64,000 nt of DNA, from NCBI RefSeq assembly GCF_000235745.1, contig NZ_AGSX01000043.1:1-64000 (forward strand), written 5' to 3'. Made by a program: the position numbers and the translations under genes. Source of the DNA: Stutzerimonas stutzeri SDM-LAC. GTDB taxonomy: Bacteria > Pseudomonadota > Gammaproteobacteria > Pseudomonadales > Pseudomonadaceae. This document shows, one piece after another, positions 37,294 to 46,939 of this stretch. Each line of letters starts with the position of its first letter. Position 1 is the first letter of the stretch. The notes below the pieces were generated by a model, which was given only the letters and a program-made list of their open reading frames with translations, was not told the origin of the DNA and did not search any database.

Positions 37294-38341
37294 AGTCAGC
37301 CTCGCGCGCATTGGGGTGATCGCAGACACCTCGCTGCAACGCCATGTGCTGCAGCAGGCTCTGAGCGCAAACGGTTACACCGTCGTACTCAATTGCGACC
37401 CGGCACGGATTGAGGAAGCCGACCTCATGGCGGCGCAAGCTGATCTGTGGCTTGTCGACCTGGCGCAGACGGAAGACTCTCCGCTGGTCAATGCCTTGCT
37501 CGAGCGGGACAGCTGTCCGGTGCTGTTCGGCGAGGGGCACGCACCGGAGCGGCACTCCGAGCATTATCCGCGCTGGGAACGGCGCATGTTTGGCAAGCTG
37601 AAGCGGTTGGTCGGCGACCCATCCCGGGTAGTGGGTCCGCGCCTTGAAGTGCTTCGCGGAGAAGCGGAACGTGCCACTCGTCTGACGTTGCCTGGCGCGC
37701 TACTGGCTGCGGCTGATTCGGCGTCCGGCGAGCCTGCCCGCGAGGTGTGGTTGCTGGCTGCGTCGCTGGGTGGCCCCGAGGCGGTAAAAGCTTTTCTCGA
37801 TGCCTTACCGGTAGGGCTGCCGGTTGGCTTTGTCTACGCCCAGCATATCGAGGCAAGCTTCGAGTCGGCCCTGTCGCAAGCGGTGGGACGACACAGTGAG
37901 TGGAGCGTCAATCAAAGCCGGGCAAACGACTCGATTCGTTGTGGCGAAGTTGTGGTGGCACCTGTCAGCGAAGAAATGGGCTTTGGCAAGGACGGCGCCA
38001 TGCTGCTCTCCGGGCGCAGCTGGCCGGAGCCTTACAGCCCGTCGGTGGATCAGATGATGCTCAATCTGGCGCAGCAGTTCGGTAACCGCTGTGGTGTCAT
38101 CGTCTTCAGCGGCATGGGCAGCGATGGCAGTGCTGCAGCCGCGTATGTTCTACGTCAGGGCGGCAGGGTCTGGACTCAGCGTGCCGACTCCTGCGTCTGC
38201 TCGAGCATGCCCGACAGCCTGCGCGAGGGCGGCTATAGCTCGCTCAGCGGCGATCCGCGCGAACTGGCTCAGGCTATGGTCAATCACTTTGCGCAGCAGG
38301 CCAGCCAGCCTGTTGCCGCTCTGCAACTGGATAACCCATGA
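37286..38341 (+). CDS. chpB: Chemoreceptor methylesterase ChpB (CheB-like)
   Basis: ChpB removes methyl groups from PilJ, opposing PilK. The start at 37286 (MSEVSLARIGVI) overlaps the chpA stop by eight bases and gives 351 residues. The N-terminal 110 residues look like a receiver-like domain (IGVIADTSLQRHVL), but a clear phosphoacceptor set is hard to see. The C-terminal CheB esterase domain starts near 155 (WLLAASLGGPEAVKAFLDAL, with the catalytic serine), with FVYAQHIE near 187 for the histidine and GMGSDGSAAA near 275 for the aspartate. Confidence 0.94.
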   Translation: MSEVSLARIGVIADTSLQRHVLQQALSANGYTVVLNCDPARIEEADLMAAQADLWLVDLAQTEDSPLVNALLERDSCPVLFGEGHAPERHSEHYPRWERRMFGKLKRLVGDPSRVVGPRLEVLRGEAERATRLTLPGALLAAADSASGEPAREVWLLAASLGGPEAVKAFLDALPVGLPVGFVYAQHIEASFESALSQAVGRHSEWSVNQSRANDSIRCGEVVVAPVSEEMGFGKDGAMLLSGRSWPEPYSPSVDQMMLNLAQQFGNRCGVIVFSGMGSDGSAAAAYVLRQGGRVWTQRADSCVCSSMPDSLREGGYSSLSGDPRELAQAMVNHFAQQASQPVAALQLDNP

Positions 38342-38808
38342 GCCAATCCGCTATTACGCAAAATGCTTCTGCCAGCCTGACCGGGCTGCTGGTTCCCTTG
38401 GCCGACCGTACGCTGCTGTTACCCAACGTTGCGGTTGCCGAGCTGATTCCATATCGCGCTCCTAATTCAGCGCACGGTAACCCATCCTGGTTTCTTGGGC
38501 AGGTGTCCTGGAGAGATCTGACATTGCCTCTTCTGTCGTTTGAGGCGGCATCCGGCGGTCAGCCTGAAACGGGCCCAAGGGCACGTGTGGCCGTGCTCAA
38601 CGCCTTGGGCGGCCGCGATCACGTCAAGTTCATCGCTTTGCTCGTTCAGGGCATTCCACGCTCGGTCAAGGTTGATCCAAGCTTGGCGCGCTCGGACGTC
38701 ACGCTCGCGCCGCTGGAGTTGGACGCGGTCAATCTCGGTGACGTTCAGGCGCGCATACCGGACCTCATCGCGCTGGAGCAGAAACTGGCGGATGCTGGCC
38801 TGATCTGA
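38338..38808 (+). CDS. chpC: Adaptor protein ChpC (CheW-like)
   Basis: A 156-residue CheW-domain protein, the second adaptor of the Pil-Chp pathway. It starts inside the chpB stop (ATGA) and ends the operon. The domain runs from about residue 14 (LLVPLADRTLLLPNVAVAEL) to the end, with the HPSWFLGQVSWRDLTLPLLSF-like strand pair near 40-60. In P. aeruginosa ChpC links alternative receptors to ChpA. Only 57 bases separate it from the convergent rsmE gene, with no convincing terminator. Confidence 0.93.
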   Translation: MSQSAITQNASASLTGLLVPLADRTLLLPNVAVAELIPYRAPNSAHGNPSWFLGQVSWRDLTLPLLSFEAASGGQPETGPRARVAVLNALGGRDHVKFIALLVQGIPRSVKVDPSLARSDVTLAPLELDAVNLGDVQARIPDLIALEQKLADAGLI

Positions 38809-38865
38809 GTAGGGTCAAGCCGGCGGTGCGGGAAGCCGTCTGGTCAGCCACCCTCCGTATTTCAT

Positions 38866-39594
38866 TCATGCGCCCGGCTGGAAATCGCCCCAAAGTTGCT
38901 GCGCGAGACTAAGCGCTACCACCGGTGCGGTCTCGGTGCGTAGCACTCGTGGTCCCAGTCGGGCCGGTTGAAATCCGGCGCTACGCGCCTGCCCGATCTC
39001 GGCGTCATTCAGGCCACCTTCGGGGCCGATCAGAAACGCTAGCGTGGCTGGCGGCTTATGTGCCGATAGCGGTTCAGCCACAGGGTGCAAGACCAGCTTC
39101 AACTCCGCTTCCAGCTTGATCCACTCCTGTAGCGGTGTTGGCGGATGGATGATCGGAATGACCGAACGACCGCACTGCTCGCACGCGCTTACGGCGATCT
39201 GACGCCAGTGCGCCAGGCGCTTATCGGCCCGCTCATCCTTCAGGCGGACTTCACAGCGCTCGCTGATGATCGGTGTGATCTCCGCAGCCCCTAGCTCGGT
39301 CGCTTTCTGGATTGCCCAGTCCATCCGTTCGCCCCGCGACAGGCCCTGGCCGAGATGAATGTGCAGCCTCGATTCCGGCAGCCCGGCGAATTGTTCGCGC
39401 AGCGTTACCGCCACCTGCTTCTTGCCCACCTCGGTGAGTTCGCCGCGATATTCCGCGCCGCTGCCATCGAAGAGCTGTACGGCTGCACCTACGTTCAACC
39501 GTAGTACTCGGCTGATGTAGTGAGCGGAGGCCTCCGGTAGCTGCTGGAGGCCAAGCGATAATGGCGTGTCGATGAAAAAGCGGGAAAGGCGCAT
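38866..39594 (-). CDS. rsmE: 16S rRNA (uracil1498-N3)-methyltransferase
   Basis: RsmE methylates N3 of U1498 in 16S rRNA, in the decoding region of the 30S subunit. The 242-residue protein has an N-terminal PUA-like RNA-binding domain (about 1-70) and a C-terminal SPOUT domain with the trefoil-knot SAM motifs LAFLIGPEGGLNDAEI near residue 190 and LGPRVLRTETAPVVAL near 215. It lies alone between chpC and bioA on the minus strand, with bioA 69 bases upstream. Confidence 0.96.
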   Translation of the reverse strand: MRLSRFFIDTPLSLGLQQLPEASAHYISRVLRLNVGAAVQLFDGSGAEYRGELTEVGKKQVAVTLREQFAGLPESRLHIHLGQGLSRGERMDWAIQKATELGAAEITPIISERCEVRLKDERADKRLAHWRQIAVSACEQCGRSVIPIIHPPTPLQEWIKLEAELKLVLHPVAEPLSAHKPPATLAFLIGPEGGLNDAEIGQARSAGFQPARLGPRVLRTETAPVVALSLAQQLWGDFQPGA

Positions 39595-39663
39595 GGCTGG
39601 CTACGGGATAGAAAGGGAGAGGGAGTTTAATGGCCAACCGGGCGCGCCGGTAACCTCAACCGG

Positions 39664-41070
39664 CTAACCGGGATCACGAAATTCATCCGGCGCGCCTGCT
39701 GGGACCGTAACGCTGATATCTGCTCGTGTCGCAATGTCGATGCCCTCGGTTGCGACCTCGGCAAGAAAGTCGATCTGTTCCTCGGTGATGGTGTACGGCG
39801 GTAGAAAATACACAACGCTACCTAGCGGGCGCAGCAGCGCACCTCGCTGTAGCGCGTGTTGGTATACCTTCAGGCCGCGACGTTCCTGCCATGGATAGGG
39901 CGTCTTGCTGGCGCGGTCCTGGACCATTTCGATGGCGAGCGTCATTCCGGTCTGGCGCACCTCGGCAACCTTCGGATGATCGCTTAGGTGAGCCGTGGCT
40001 GTTGCCATGCGTGCTGCCAGTCGCTTGTTGGCTTCGATGACATTGTCTTGTTCGAAGATATCCAGCGTGGCCAAAGCCGCTGCGCAGGCCAGCGGGTTGC
40101 CGGTATAGGTATGCGAATGAAGGAAGGCGCGCAAGGTGGCGTAGTCGTCGTAAAACGCCTGGTACAGCTTGTCTGTGGTCAGCACGGCTGCCATCGGCAG
40201 GTAACCGCCGGTCAGGGCTTTAGACAAGCAGAGGAAATCCGGCGTGATGCCGGCCTGTTCACAGGCAAACATGGTGCCGGTGCGGCCGAAGCCAACCGCA
40301 ATCTCGTCATGGATAAGATGCACATCGTAGCGGTCGCAGGCCTCGCGCAGCAGCGTGAGATAGATCGGATGGTACATGCGCATACCGCCTGCACCTTGAA
40401 TCAGGGGTTCGACGATCACTGCGGCAATCTCGCCATGATGCTCGGCCAGCGTCTGTTCCATTTGGGCGAACATGGTGCGCGAATGTTCTTCCCAACTCAC
40501 GCCGTCCGGGCGCAGGTAGCAATCCGGGCTCGGTACCTTGAAGGTGTCCAGCAGGAGCGGCTTATAGGTGTCGGTAAACAGTGCGACATCGCCCACAGAC
40601 ATGGCCGCAACCGTTTCGCCGTGGTAGCTGTTGGTCAGGGTGACGAACCGCTGCTTGTCCGGGCAGCCGATATTGCGCCAATAGTGGAAACTCATCTTCA
40701 GCGCGACTTCGATGCCGGTCGACCCGTTATCGGTGTAGAACACCCGATCAAGCCCGGCAGGCGTGATATTAACCAGCCGTTCCGACAGCTCTACGACCGG
40801 CTGGTGGCTGAAGCCGGCAAGCATGACGTGCTCGAGCTGATCGAGCTGATCCTTGATGCGCTGATTGATACGCGGATTGGCGTGCCCGAACACATTGACC
40901 CACCAGGAGCTGACGGCGTCGAGATAACGCTTCCCATCGAAGTCCTCAAGCCACACACCGTCGCCACGTCGGATCGGGATCAGCGGCAGCTGCTCGTGGT
41001 CTTTCATCTGGGTGCAGGGGTGCCAGAGTACGGATAGGTCACGCTGCATCCAGCTGTCGTTCAGGCTCAT
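39664..41070 (-). CDS. bioA: Adenosylmethionine-8-amino-7-oxononanoate aminotransferase
   Basis: BioA uses SAM as amino donor to convert KAPA to DAPA in biotin synthesis, with PLP as cofactor. The 468-residue protein has the class III aminotransferase fold: SSWWVNVFGHANPRIN near residue 50, FYTDNGSTGIEVALKM near 110, the Asp motif LIHDEIAVGFGRTG near 245 and the PLP lysine in LSKALTGGYLPMAAV near 275. The other bio genes are not in the window. It diverges from the cytochrome b561 gene across a 169-base AT-rich gap. Confidence 0.96.
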   Translation of the reverse strand: MSLNDSWMQRDLSVLWHPCTQMKDHEQLPLIPIRRGDGVWLEDFDGKRYLDAVSSWWVNVFGHANPRINQRIKDQLDQLEHVMLAGFSHQPVVELSERLVNITPAGLDRVFYTDNGSTGIEVALKMSFHYWRNIGCPDKQRFVTLTNSYHGETVAAMSVGDVALFTDTYKPLLLDTFKVPSPDCYLRPDGVSWEEHSRTMFAQMEQTLAEHHGEIAAVIVEPLIQGAGGMRMYHPIYLTLLREACDRYDVHLIHDEIAVGFGRTGTMFACEQAGITPDFLCLSKALTGGYLPMAAVLTTDKLYQAFYDDYATLRAFLHSHTYTGNPLACAAALATLDIFEQDNVIEANKRLAARMATATAHLSDHPKVAEVRQTGMTLAIEMVQDRASKTPYPWQERRGLKVYQHALQRGALLRPLGSVVYFLPPYTITEEQIDFLAEVATEGIDIATRADISVTVPAGAPDEFRDPG

Positions 41071-41239
41071 CGTTGCTCCTCGGCATAGGCATCGGCGCAG
41101 CCTAGCAGAAACCGGCCTGCGGTCTGATTGGCGGAGGTGATCTATCTACCAGGCCGATATTTTGAAACGAAAAAATGCGATTCATTTCGATCTGTTAGCC
41201 GTTAGGCTAAGCGCGTTCATCAACTCGGGACTTTTAACA

Positions 41240-41794
41240 ATGCGATGGCGAAACACTTCCAGCAACTACGGTCTGGTCAGCATCACGATGCACTGGCTGG
41301 TAGCGGCTGCTGTGGTTGGGCTGTTTGCGCTGGGCTATTGGATGGTCGGGCTGACCTATTACAGCAGCTGGTATCGGACTGCACCGGACATACACAAGAG
41401 CGTCGGCCTGCTCCTGCTGGCGTTGATGGTCTTGCGCGTTGTCTGGCGATTCCTCAACAGCGGCCCAGCGCCCGTCCCGAACCATAGTCGAATAACGCGG
41501 CTGGCGACCAAGGTCGGTCACGGTGTTCTTTACCTTGGCCTGTTCGCGGTGATGATTTCCGGCTACCTCATATCCACGGCTGAGGGTCGTGGTATCAGCG
41601 TGTTCAGCTGGTTCGAAGTGCCTGCGCTGATCACATCGATTCCGGACCAGGAAGACATAGCCGGCCTGCTCCACGAATACCTCGCTTGGGGGCTGGTGAT
41701 TCTCTCCGGTCTGCATGCGCTGGCGGCTCTCAAGCACCATTTCATCGATCGCGACCCGACGCTCAAGCGAATGATCGGACGCGCCGATGCCTGA
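41240..41794 (+). CDS. Cytochrome b561 family diheme membrane protein
   Basis: A 184-residue inner-membrane protein with four transmembrane helices and histidines placed to bind two b hemes: His in SITMHWLVAA, PDIHKSVGLLLL, KVGHGVLYLGL and LHALAALKHHF. The ATG at 41240 is chosen because the longer upstream frame reads through AT-rich promoter-like sequence and lacks a ribosome site. Such proteins pass electrons from ubiquinol or superoxide to partners. It is followed 24 bases later by a YceI gene, a pairing common in proteobacteria. Confidence 0.9.
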   Translation: MRWRNTSSNYGLVSITMHWLVAAAVVGLFALGYWMVGLTYYSSWYRTAPDIHKSVGLLLLALMVLRVVWRFLNSGPAPVPNHSRITRLATKVGHGVLYLGLFAVMISGYLISTAEGRGISVFSWFEVPALITSIPDQEDIAGLLHEYLAWGLVILSGLHALAALKHHFIDRDPTLKRMIGRADA

Positions 41795-41818
41795 CAAACC
41801 TCGAAAAAGGAAAATTAA

Positions 41819-42394
41819 ATGTTGAAGAAACGCTTTGCTGCACTGGCCCTGGGCTCGATGATGCTTGCTGGTCAGGCGCTTGCCGCTGACTACGCGATCG
41901 ACACCAAAGGCCAGCATGCCTTTGTCAATTTCAAAATCAGCCACCTCGGTTACAGCTGGCTGTGGGGCTCCTTCAAGGAGTTCGACGGCAACTTTAGCTT
42001 CGATGCGGCCAAGCCGGAAGCGAGCAGCGTGAAGGTCACCCTGCAGACCGACAGCGTTTTCTCCAACCACGCCGAGCGTGACAAGCATCTGCGCAGCGAA
42101 GATTTCCTGAACGTCTCTGAGCACCCAACGGCGACCTTCGAGTCCACATCAGTCAAGCCAACCGGTGACGGCACTGCGGATATCACCGGCGACCTGACGC
42201 TAAATGGTGTTACCAAGCCCGTGGTCATCGCGGCCAAGTTCCTCGGTGAAGGCAAGGACCCATGGGGCGGCTACCGTGCAGGCTTCGAAGGTACGACGAC
42301 GCTCAAGCTGAAAGATTTCGACATCAAGATGGACCTGGGTCCAGCTTCGCAGACTGTTGATCTGATCATCTCGGTGGAAGGTGTGCGTCAGTAA
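41819..42394 (+). CDS. YceI family periplasmic lipid-binding protein
   Basis: A 191-residue secreted protein with a cleavable signal peptide ([22 protein letters not shown]). The mature part is a YceI lipocalin-like beta barrel that binds isoprenoids such as ubiquinone precursors; [35 protein letters not shown] and [12 protein letters not shown] are family landmarks. In P. aeruginosa the homologue at this position, PasP, was reported to be secreted. An AAGG ribosome site precedes the ATG. Its neighbour, the b561 cytochrome, may exchange quinones with it. Confidence 0.92.
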   Translation: MLKKRFAALALGSMMLAGQALAADYAIDTKGQHAFVNFKISHLGYSWLWGSFKEFDGNFSFDAAKPEASSVKVTLQTDSVFSNHAERDKHLRSEDFLNVSEHPTATFESTSVKPTGDGTADITGDLTLNGVTKPVVIAAKFLGEGKDPWGGYRAGFEGTTTLKLKDFDIKMDLGPASQTVDLIISVEGVRQ

Positions 42395-42413
42395 CCAAAC
42401 GCAGTTCATCGGG

Positions 42414-42431
42414 CGCCGGCGTAAGCCGGCG
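42414..42431 (+). terminator. Short GC-rich hairpin after the YceI gene
   Basis: CGCCGGC-GTAA-GCCGGCG forms a seven-base stem with a tetraloop, about 20 bases after the stop, followed by TTCTGGTTTC. The T-run is broken, so it is a modest candidate for an intrinsic terminator that separates the b561-YceI unit from the efflux operon. Confidence 0.5.
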
Positions 42432-42530
42432 TTCTGGTTTCTGCGCCCAGCTACCGTCGTTCTAGAGAAGCCGGGCTGCTTACTCGAATGGCTTGTGCAA
42501 TGGGCACAATAGAGCACTGGAGAGCTGATC

Positions 42531-42565
42531 GACTGTTTACAGACAGTCTTGAATGTAAGTATATT
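42531..42565 (+). promoter_or_regulatory. Efflux operon promoter with TtgR-like operator
   Basis: TTTACA (42536-42541) and TATATT (42560-42565), 18 bases apart, form a likely sigma-70 promoter. Between them lies TTAC-N14-GTAA (42537-42558) within a stretch that, from memory, closely matches the TtgR operator of Pseudomonas putida, including TGAATGTAAGTATATTCC. A second dyad, GACTGT-N6-ACAGTC (42531-42548), overlaps it. A TetR-type repressor bound here would block RNA polymerase. No such repressor gene is adjacent. Confidence 0.65.
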
Positions 42566-42637
42566 CCTCGCATTCTGCCATTCGAGTCCGCCCGGGCTGT
42601 TCTGCTCTGGGCTACCTGTTCAATGAGGTCGCTTTCG

Positions 42638-43798
42638 ATGTCTATAAAGTCAGCCCGTGCTGCTGTGCTCAGTTTCTCTATTGCTGCGGCGCTGCTCAGC
42701 GGTTGCCAGGAAGAACAAGCGGCGGCGCCGGCAGAGCAGCCGGCTCCTCAGGTAGGCATTGTGACGCTCGGCGCCGAGCCGTTCGAGCTGACCACCGAAC
42801 TGCCGGGCCGAACCACAGCTTTCCGTGTCGCCGAAGTCCGTCCGCAGGTAAACGGGATTATTCACAAGCGCCTGTTTAACGAAGGCAGCGAAGTGAAAAA
42901 GGGGCAGCAGCTCTATCAGATTGATCCGGCGGTCTACGAGGCGACCTTGAAAAGCGCTCAGGCGAAGCAGGTCTCGGCCAAGTCGTTGTCGGATCGCTAT
43001 GCGTTGCTGGTCGAGGAGCAGGCGGTGAGCCAGCAGGCCTATGATGAGGCTCGGGCCGCGTCGCTGCAGGCGCAGGCCGAGCTCGAACGGGCGAAAATCG
43101 ATCTGCGTTATACCAAGGTGCTCGCGCCCATCTCCGGACGCATCGGCCGCTCTGCCGTGACGGAGGGTGCGCTGGTCAGCAATGGTCAGGCGCAGGAACT
43201 GGCGACTATCCAGCAGCTTGATCCGATCTATGTCGATGTGACCCAGCCGGTGCAGGATTTGATCGCCCTGCGGCGTGATCTGGAAAGCGGCCGGCTGCAG
43301 CAGGCCAGTGACAGCGCGGCGAAGGCTCGGTTGATCCTTTCAGACGGTTCCGAGTATCCGCATGACGGTACGCTGGAAGTTGCCGAGGTGGCCGTGGACG
43401 AAGGGACGGGCTCGGTCACCATCCGCGCCAAGTTCCCAAACCCTGAAAAAAACCTGCTGCCCGGAATGTTCGTCCATGCGCGGCTGCTCGCAGGTGTGCG
43501 TGAGCAGGCCTTGCTGGTGCCTCAGCAAGGCGTGACCCGTAACGCTCGTGGCGAGCCGACGGCGATGGTTGTTGGTGCCGACAATAAGGTCGAACTGCGC
43601 AAGATCAAGACCGAGCGGGCAGTGGGCAATCGCTGGCTGGTCAGCGAAGGTCTGCAGCCGGGTGATCGCTTGATTACCGAAGGCCTGCAGTTCATTCGTC
43701 CGGGTGTCGAGGTCAACCCGCAGCCAGCCGGTAATGTCCGGCAGGCCGCGCAGAGCGATGCCCAGGCTGGCACAGCCGCTGCTGGCCAAAAGGAATAA
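42638..43798 (+). CDS. mexA: RND efflux periplasmic adaptor, MexA/TtgA type
   Basis: MexA is the membrane-fusion protein that bridges the inner-membrane pump and the outer-membrane channel. With the ATG at 42638 (MSIKSARAA) the product is 386 residues, with a lipoprotein signal and lipobox LLSGC (Cys23). The lipoyl, hairpin and barrel parts follow; PEVRPQVNG-like AEVRPQVNGIIHKRLF and GRIGRSAVTEGALV are almost identical to MexA. An ATG at 42623 is also possible; longer starts would run through the promoter. The three pump genes overlap or nearly touch, so they form one operon. Confidence 0.93.
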   Translation: MSIKSARAAVLSFSIAAALLSGCQEEQAAAPAEQPAPQVGIVTLGAEPFELTTELPGRTTAFRVAEVRPQVNGIIHKRLFNEGSEVKKGQQLYQIDPAVYEATLKSAQAKQVSAKSLSDRYALLVEEQAVSQQAYDEARAASLQAQAELERAKIDLRYTKVLAPISGRIGRSAVTEGALVSNGQAQELATIQQLDPIYVDVTQPVQDLIALRRDLESGRLQQASDSAAKARLILSDGSEYPHDGTLEVAEVAVDEGTGSVTIRAKFPNPEKNLLPGMFVHARLLAGVREQALLVPQQGVTRNARGEPTAMVVGADNKVELRKIKTERAVGNRWLVSEGLQPGDRLITEGLQFIRPGVEVNPQPAGNVRQAAQSDAQAGTAAAGQKE

Positions 43799-43804
43799 CC
43801 AGAC

Positions 43805-46800
43805 ATGTCCAAGTTCTTCATCGATCGGCCGATCTTCGCCTGGGTGATTGCTCTGGTGCTGATGCTCGCCGGTGCGCTGGCGGTCCTTAATCTGCCAGTC
43901 AACCAATATCCGAGCATCGCACCGCCGAACGTATCGATATCGGTCAACTATCCGGGCGCCTCGGCGCGGACCGTCCAGGACACCGTCGTTCAAGTCATCG
44001 AGCAGCAGCTCAATGGCCTCGACGGGCTGCGCTACATCTCCTCGGAAAGCAACTCCGATGGCAGCATGAGCATCAACGTGACGTTCGAGCAGGGCACCAA
44101 CCCTGACATCGCCCAGGTGCAGGTCCAGAACAAGCTGCAGCTCGCCACGCCGTTGCTGCCCCAGGCAGTTCAGCAACAGGGCATACGTGTGTCGAAATCG
44201 GCACGCAACTTCCTGATGGTGGTGGCGCTGGTGTCGAAGGATGGACAGCAGACCAACTTCGACCTGGCCAACTACATCGTCGCCAACGTGCAGGACCCGA
44301 TCTCGCGCACGCCGGGTGTCGGTGACTTCCAGGTGTTCGGCGCGCAGTACGCCATGCGCATCTGGCTCGACCCGGCCAAACTGCAGCAGTACCAACTGAC
44401 GGCAGTGGACGTCCGGTCCGCGGTACAGGAGCAGAACGTTCAGGTTTCATCCGGCCAGCTCGGCGGCTTGCCGGCTGTAGAAACCCAGCAGCTCAACGCC
44501 ACGATCATTGGCAAGACGCGTCTGGAGACGCCGGAGCAGTTCGAAAAGATTTTGCTGAAGGTCAATGCTGACGGATCACAGGTACGCCTGCGCGATGTCG
44601 CAAAAGTTGAACTCGGCGCCGAAAGCTATGCGATCCGCGCCGAATACAACGGCCGGCCAGCCGCGGGATTGGGGATACGCCTTGCCGCCGGCGGCAACGC
44701 ACTCGATACCGCAAATGCGGTGCGCGAAACCATTTCCGAGCTGGAGCCTTTCTTTCCGCCGGGCGTCGAGGTGGTTTACCCCTACGACACCACACCGGTG
44801 ATCTCGGCGTCCATTGAAGGCGTTGTGCATACGCTGTTGGAAGCCTTCGTACTGGTCTTCCTGGTGATGTTCCTGTTCCTGCAGAACCTGCGGGCGACGC
44901 TGATCCCGACGCTGGCTGTGCCGGTGGTGATTCTCGGCACCTTCGCGGTCCTGCTGACATTCGGATACAGCATTAATACGCTCACCATGTTCGCCATGAT
45001 TCTGGCCATTGGCCTGCTCGTGGACGATGCGATCGTAGTGGTGGAGAACGTCGAGCGGGTGATGCGCGAGGAGGGGCTTTCCGCACGGGAGGCGACGCGC
45101 AAGTCGATGGGGCAGATCCAGGGCGCGCTGGTGGGTATCGGCGTGGTGCTTTCCGCCGTGCTGTTGCCGATGGCGTTCTTTGGCGGCTCCACCGGGGTTA
45201 TCTACCGGCAATTCTCGATCACCATCGTCTCGGCCATGGTGCTCTCGGTGCTGGTGGCGCTGATCTTCACCCCGGCGCTGTGCGCGACCATCCTCAAGCC
45301 GCATAGCGGCGATCACGAGGGTAAGCGCGGTTTCTTCGGCTGGTTCAACCGTACCTTCGAGCGCGGCACACTGCGCTACGAGCGTGGCGTGGTTGCTGTG
45401 CTGCGGCGCAAATTGCCCTACCTGCTGATGTACCTGCTCATCGTGGGCATCATGATCTGGATGTTCACGCGTATCCCTACTGCGTTCCTTCCAGAGGAAG
45501 ACCAGGGTGTGCTGTTCGCACAGGTTCAGACACCGGCTGGATCGACCGCGAATCGGACGCAGGAGGTCGTCGAGCAGATGCGCGATTATCTGCTGACCGA
45601 GGAAAGCGAGACGGTCCGCTCGGTATTCACCATTACCGGCTTCAACTTTGCCGGCCGTGGCCAGAGTTCAGGCATGGCCTTCATCATGCTCAAGCCCTGG
45701 GAAGAGCGGACCGAGCCTGGGCAGGGCGTATTCGACCTGGCGCAGCGTGCGCAGGGCTACTTCTTCAGCCTTCGTGACGCCATGGTGTTCGCCTTCGCGC
45801 CGCCTGCGGTCATGGAGTTGGGCAATGCCACCGGTTTCGACGTGTATCTGCAGGATCAGGCTGGGCTTGGTCACGAAGCGCTGACCAAGGCTCGCGACCA
45901 GTTCATGCAGCTCGCCTCAGAGGACCCGACGCTCACCGGTGTTCGCTTCAACGGGATGCGTGACGAGCCGCAGTATCGGCTGATCATTGACGATGAAAAG
46001 GCGCGTGCGCATCAGGTTTCCCTGGCGGCGATCAACGATTCACTCTCCATTGCCTGGGGCTCAAGCTACGTCAATGACTTCATTGATCGGGGGCGGGTCA
46101 AGCGCGTCTACATGCAGGGCGAGCCTACCTCGCGGATGAATCCGGAGGACCTTGGAAAGTGGTACGTGCGCAATGCTGAGGGCGAGATGGTGCCGTTCAC
46201 CGCCTTTGCCACGGGTGAGTGGACTTATGGCCCGCCAAAGCTGACGCGTTTTAATGGCGTGCCGGCGATGGAAATTCTGGGCGCGGCTGCACCAGGTTAC
46301 AGCTCCGGTGAGGCCATGGCAGCGGTTGAGCGGATCGCCGAGCAGTTGCCGGCGGGCATCGGTTACTCATGGACGGGCCAGTCTTATGAGGAACGTTTGT
46401 CCGGGTCACAGGCGCCGGCGCTCTATGCGTTGTCGCTACTGGTAGTATTCCTTGCCCTCGCGGCACTGTACGAAAGCTGGTCGGTTCCGCTCTCTGTCAT
46501 GCTGGTTGTACCGTTGGGCATTGTCGGCGCGCTGGCCTTCACCATGGGCCGCGGATTGTCCAACGACGTCTTCTTCCAGGTCGGGCTGCTTACCACGGTA
46601 GGCTTGTCGGCACGTAACGCGATCCTGATCGTCGAGTTCGCCAAGACCCTGCATGAGCAAGGCATGACACTGACCGCTGCTGCGGTTGAAGCCTGCCGTA
46701 TTCGTTTGCGTCCTATCGTGATGACGTCCCTGGCGTTCATGCTCGGCGTGCTTCCGCTGGCAATCTCCAGCGGGGCGGGCGCAGGCAGTAAGCATGCAAT

Positions 46801-46939
46801 CGGTACCGGCGTGATCGGCGGCATGCTCAGCGCCATGGTGTTGGCGATTTTCTGGGTGCCGCTGTTCTATGTCCTGGTGTCTTCCCTGGGTAAGCGCAAG
46901 AAAACCGTCAGTGACGAGCAAAACGGAGAGGCGCAATGA
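43805..46939 (+). CDS. mexB: RND multidrug efflux transporter, MexB/TtgB type
   Basis: MexB is the trimeric, proton-driven inner-membrane pump that captures antibiotics, solvents and detergents from the periplasm and membrane. The 1044 residues include twelve transmembrane helices in two halves, each half with a large periplasmic loop. The proton-relay aspartate pair is in [16 protein letters not shown] near residue 407, and the N terminus [17 protein letters not shown] is that of the HAE1 family. It lies six bases after mexA and overlaps oprM by four bases. No truncation is seen. Confidence 0.96.
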   Translation: MSKFFIDRPIFAWVIALVLMLAGALAVLNLPVNQYPSIAPPNVSISVNYPGASARTVQDTVVQVIEQQLNGLDGLRYISSESNSDGSMSINVTFEQGTNPDIAQVQVQNKLQLATPLLPQAVQQQGIRVSKSARNFLMVVALVSKDGQQTNFDLANYIVANVQDPISRTPGVGDFQVFGAQYAMRIWLDPAKLQQYQLTAVDVRSAVQEQNVQVSSGQLGGLPAVETQQLNATIIGKTRLETPEQFEKILLKVNADGSQVRLRDVAKVELGAESYAIRAEYNGRPAAGLGIRLAAGGNALDTANAVRETISELEPFFPPGVEVVYPYDTTPVISASIEGVVHTLLEAFVLVFLVMFLFLQNLRATLIPTLAVPVVILGTFAVLLTFGYSINTLTMFAMILAIGLLVDDAIVVVENVERVMREEGLSAREATRKSMGQIQGALVGIGVVLSAVLLPMAFFGGSTGVIYRQFSITIVSAMVLSVLVALIFTPALCATILKPHSGDHEGKRGFFGWFNRTFERGTLRYERGVVAVLRRKLPYLLMYLLIVGIMIWMFTRIPTAFLPEEDQGVLFAQVQTPAGSTANRTQEVVEQMRDYLLTEESETVRSVFTITGFNFAGRGQSSGMAFIMLKPWEERTEPGQGVFDLAQRAQGYFFSLRDAMVFAFAPPAVMELGNATGFDVYLQDQAGLGHEALTKARDQFMQLASEDPTLTGVRFNGMRDEPQYRLIIDDEKARAHQVSLAAINDSLSIAWGSSYVNDFIDRGRVKRVYMQGEPTSRMNPEDLGKWYVRNAEGEMVPFTAFATGEWTYGPPKLTRFNGVPAMEILGAAAPGYSSGEAMAAVERIAEQLPAGIGYSWTGQSYEERLSGSQAPALYALSLLVVFLALAALYESWSVPLSVMLVVPLGIVGALAFTMGRGLSNDVFFQVGLLTTVGLSARNAILIVEFAKTLHEQGMTLTAAAVEACRIRLRPIVMTSLAFMLGVLPLAISSGAGAGSKHAIGTGVIGGMLSAMVLAIFWVPLFYVLVSSLGKRKKTVSDEQNGEAQ

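Noticed and set aside
42531..42548. Possible LexA box GACTGT-N6-ACAGTC at the efflux promoter
   Set aside because: LexA boxes need CTGT-N8-ACAG; the spacing here is six, and a TtgR-like dyad explains the region better.
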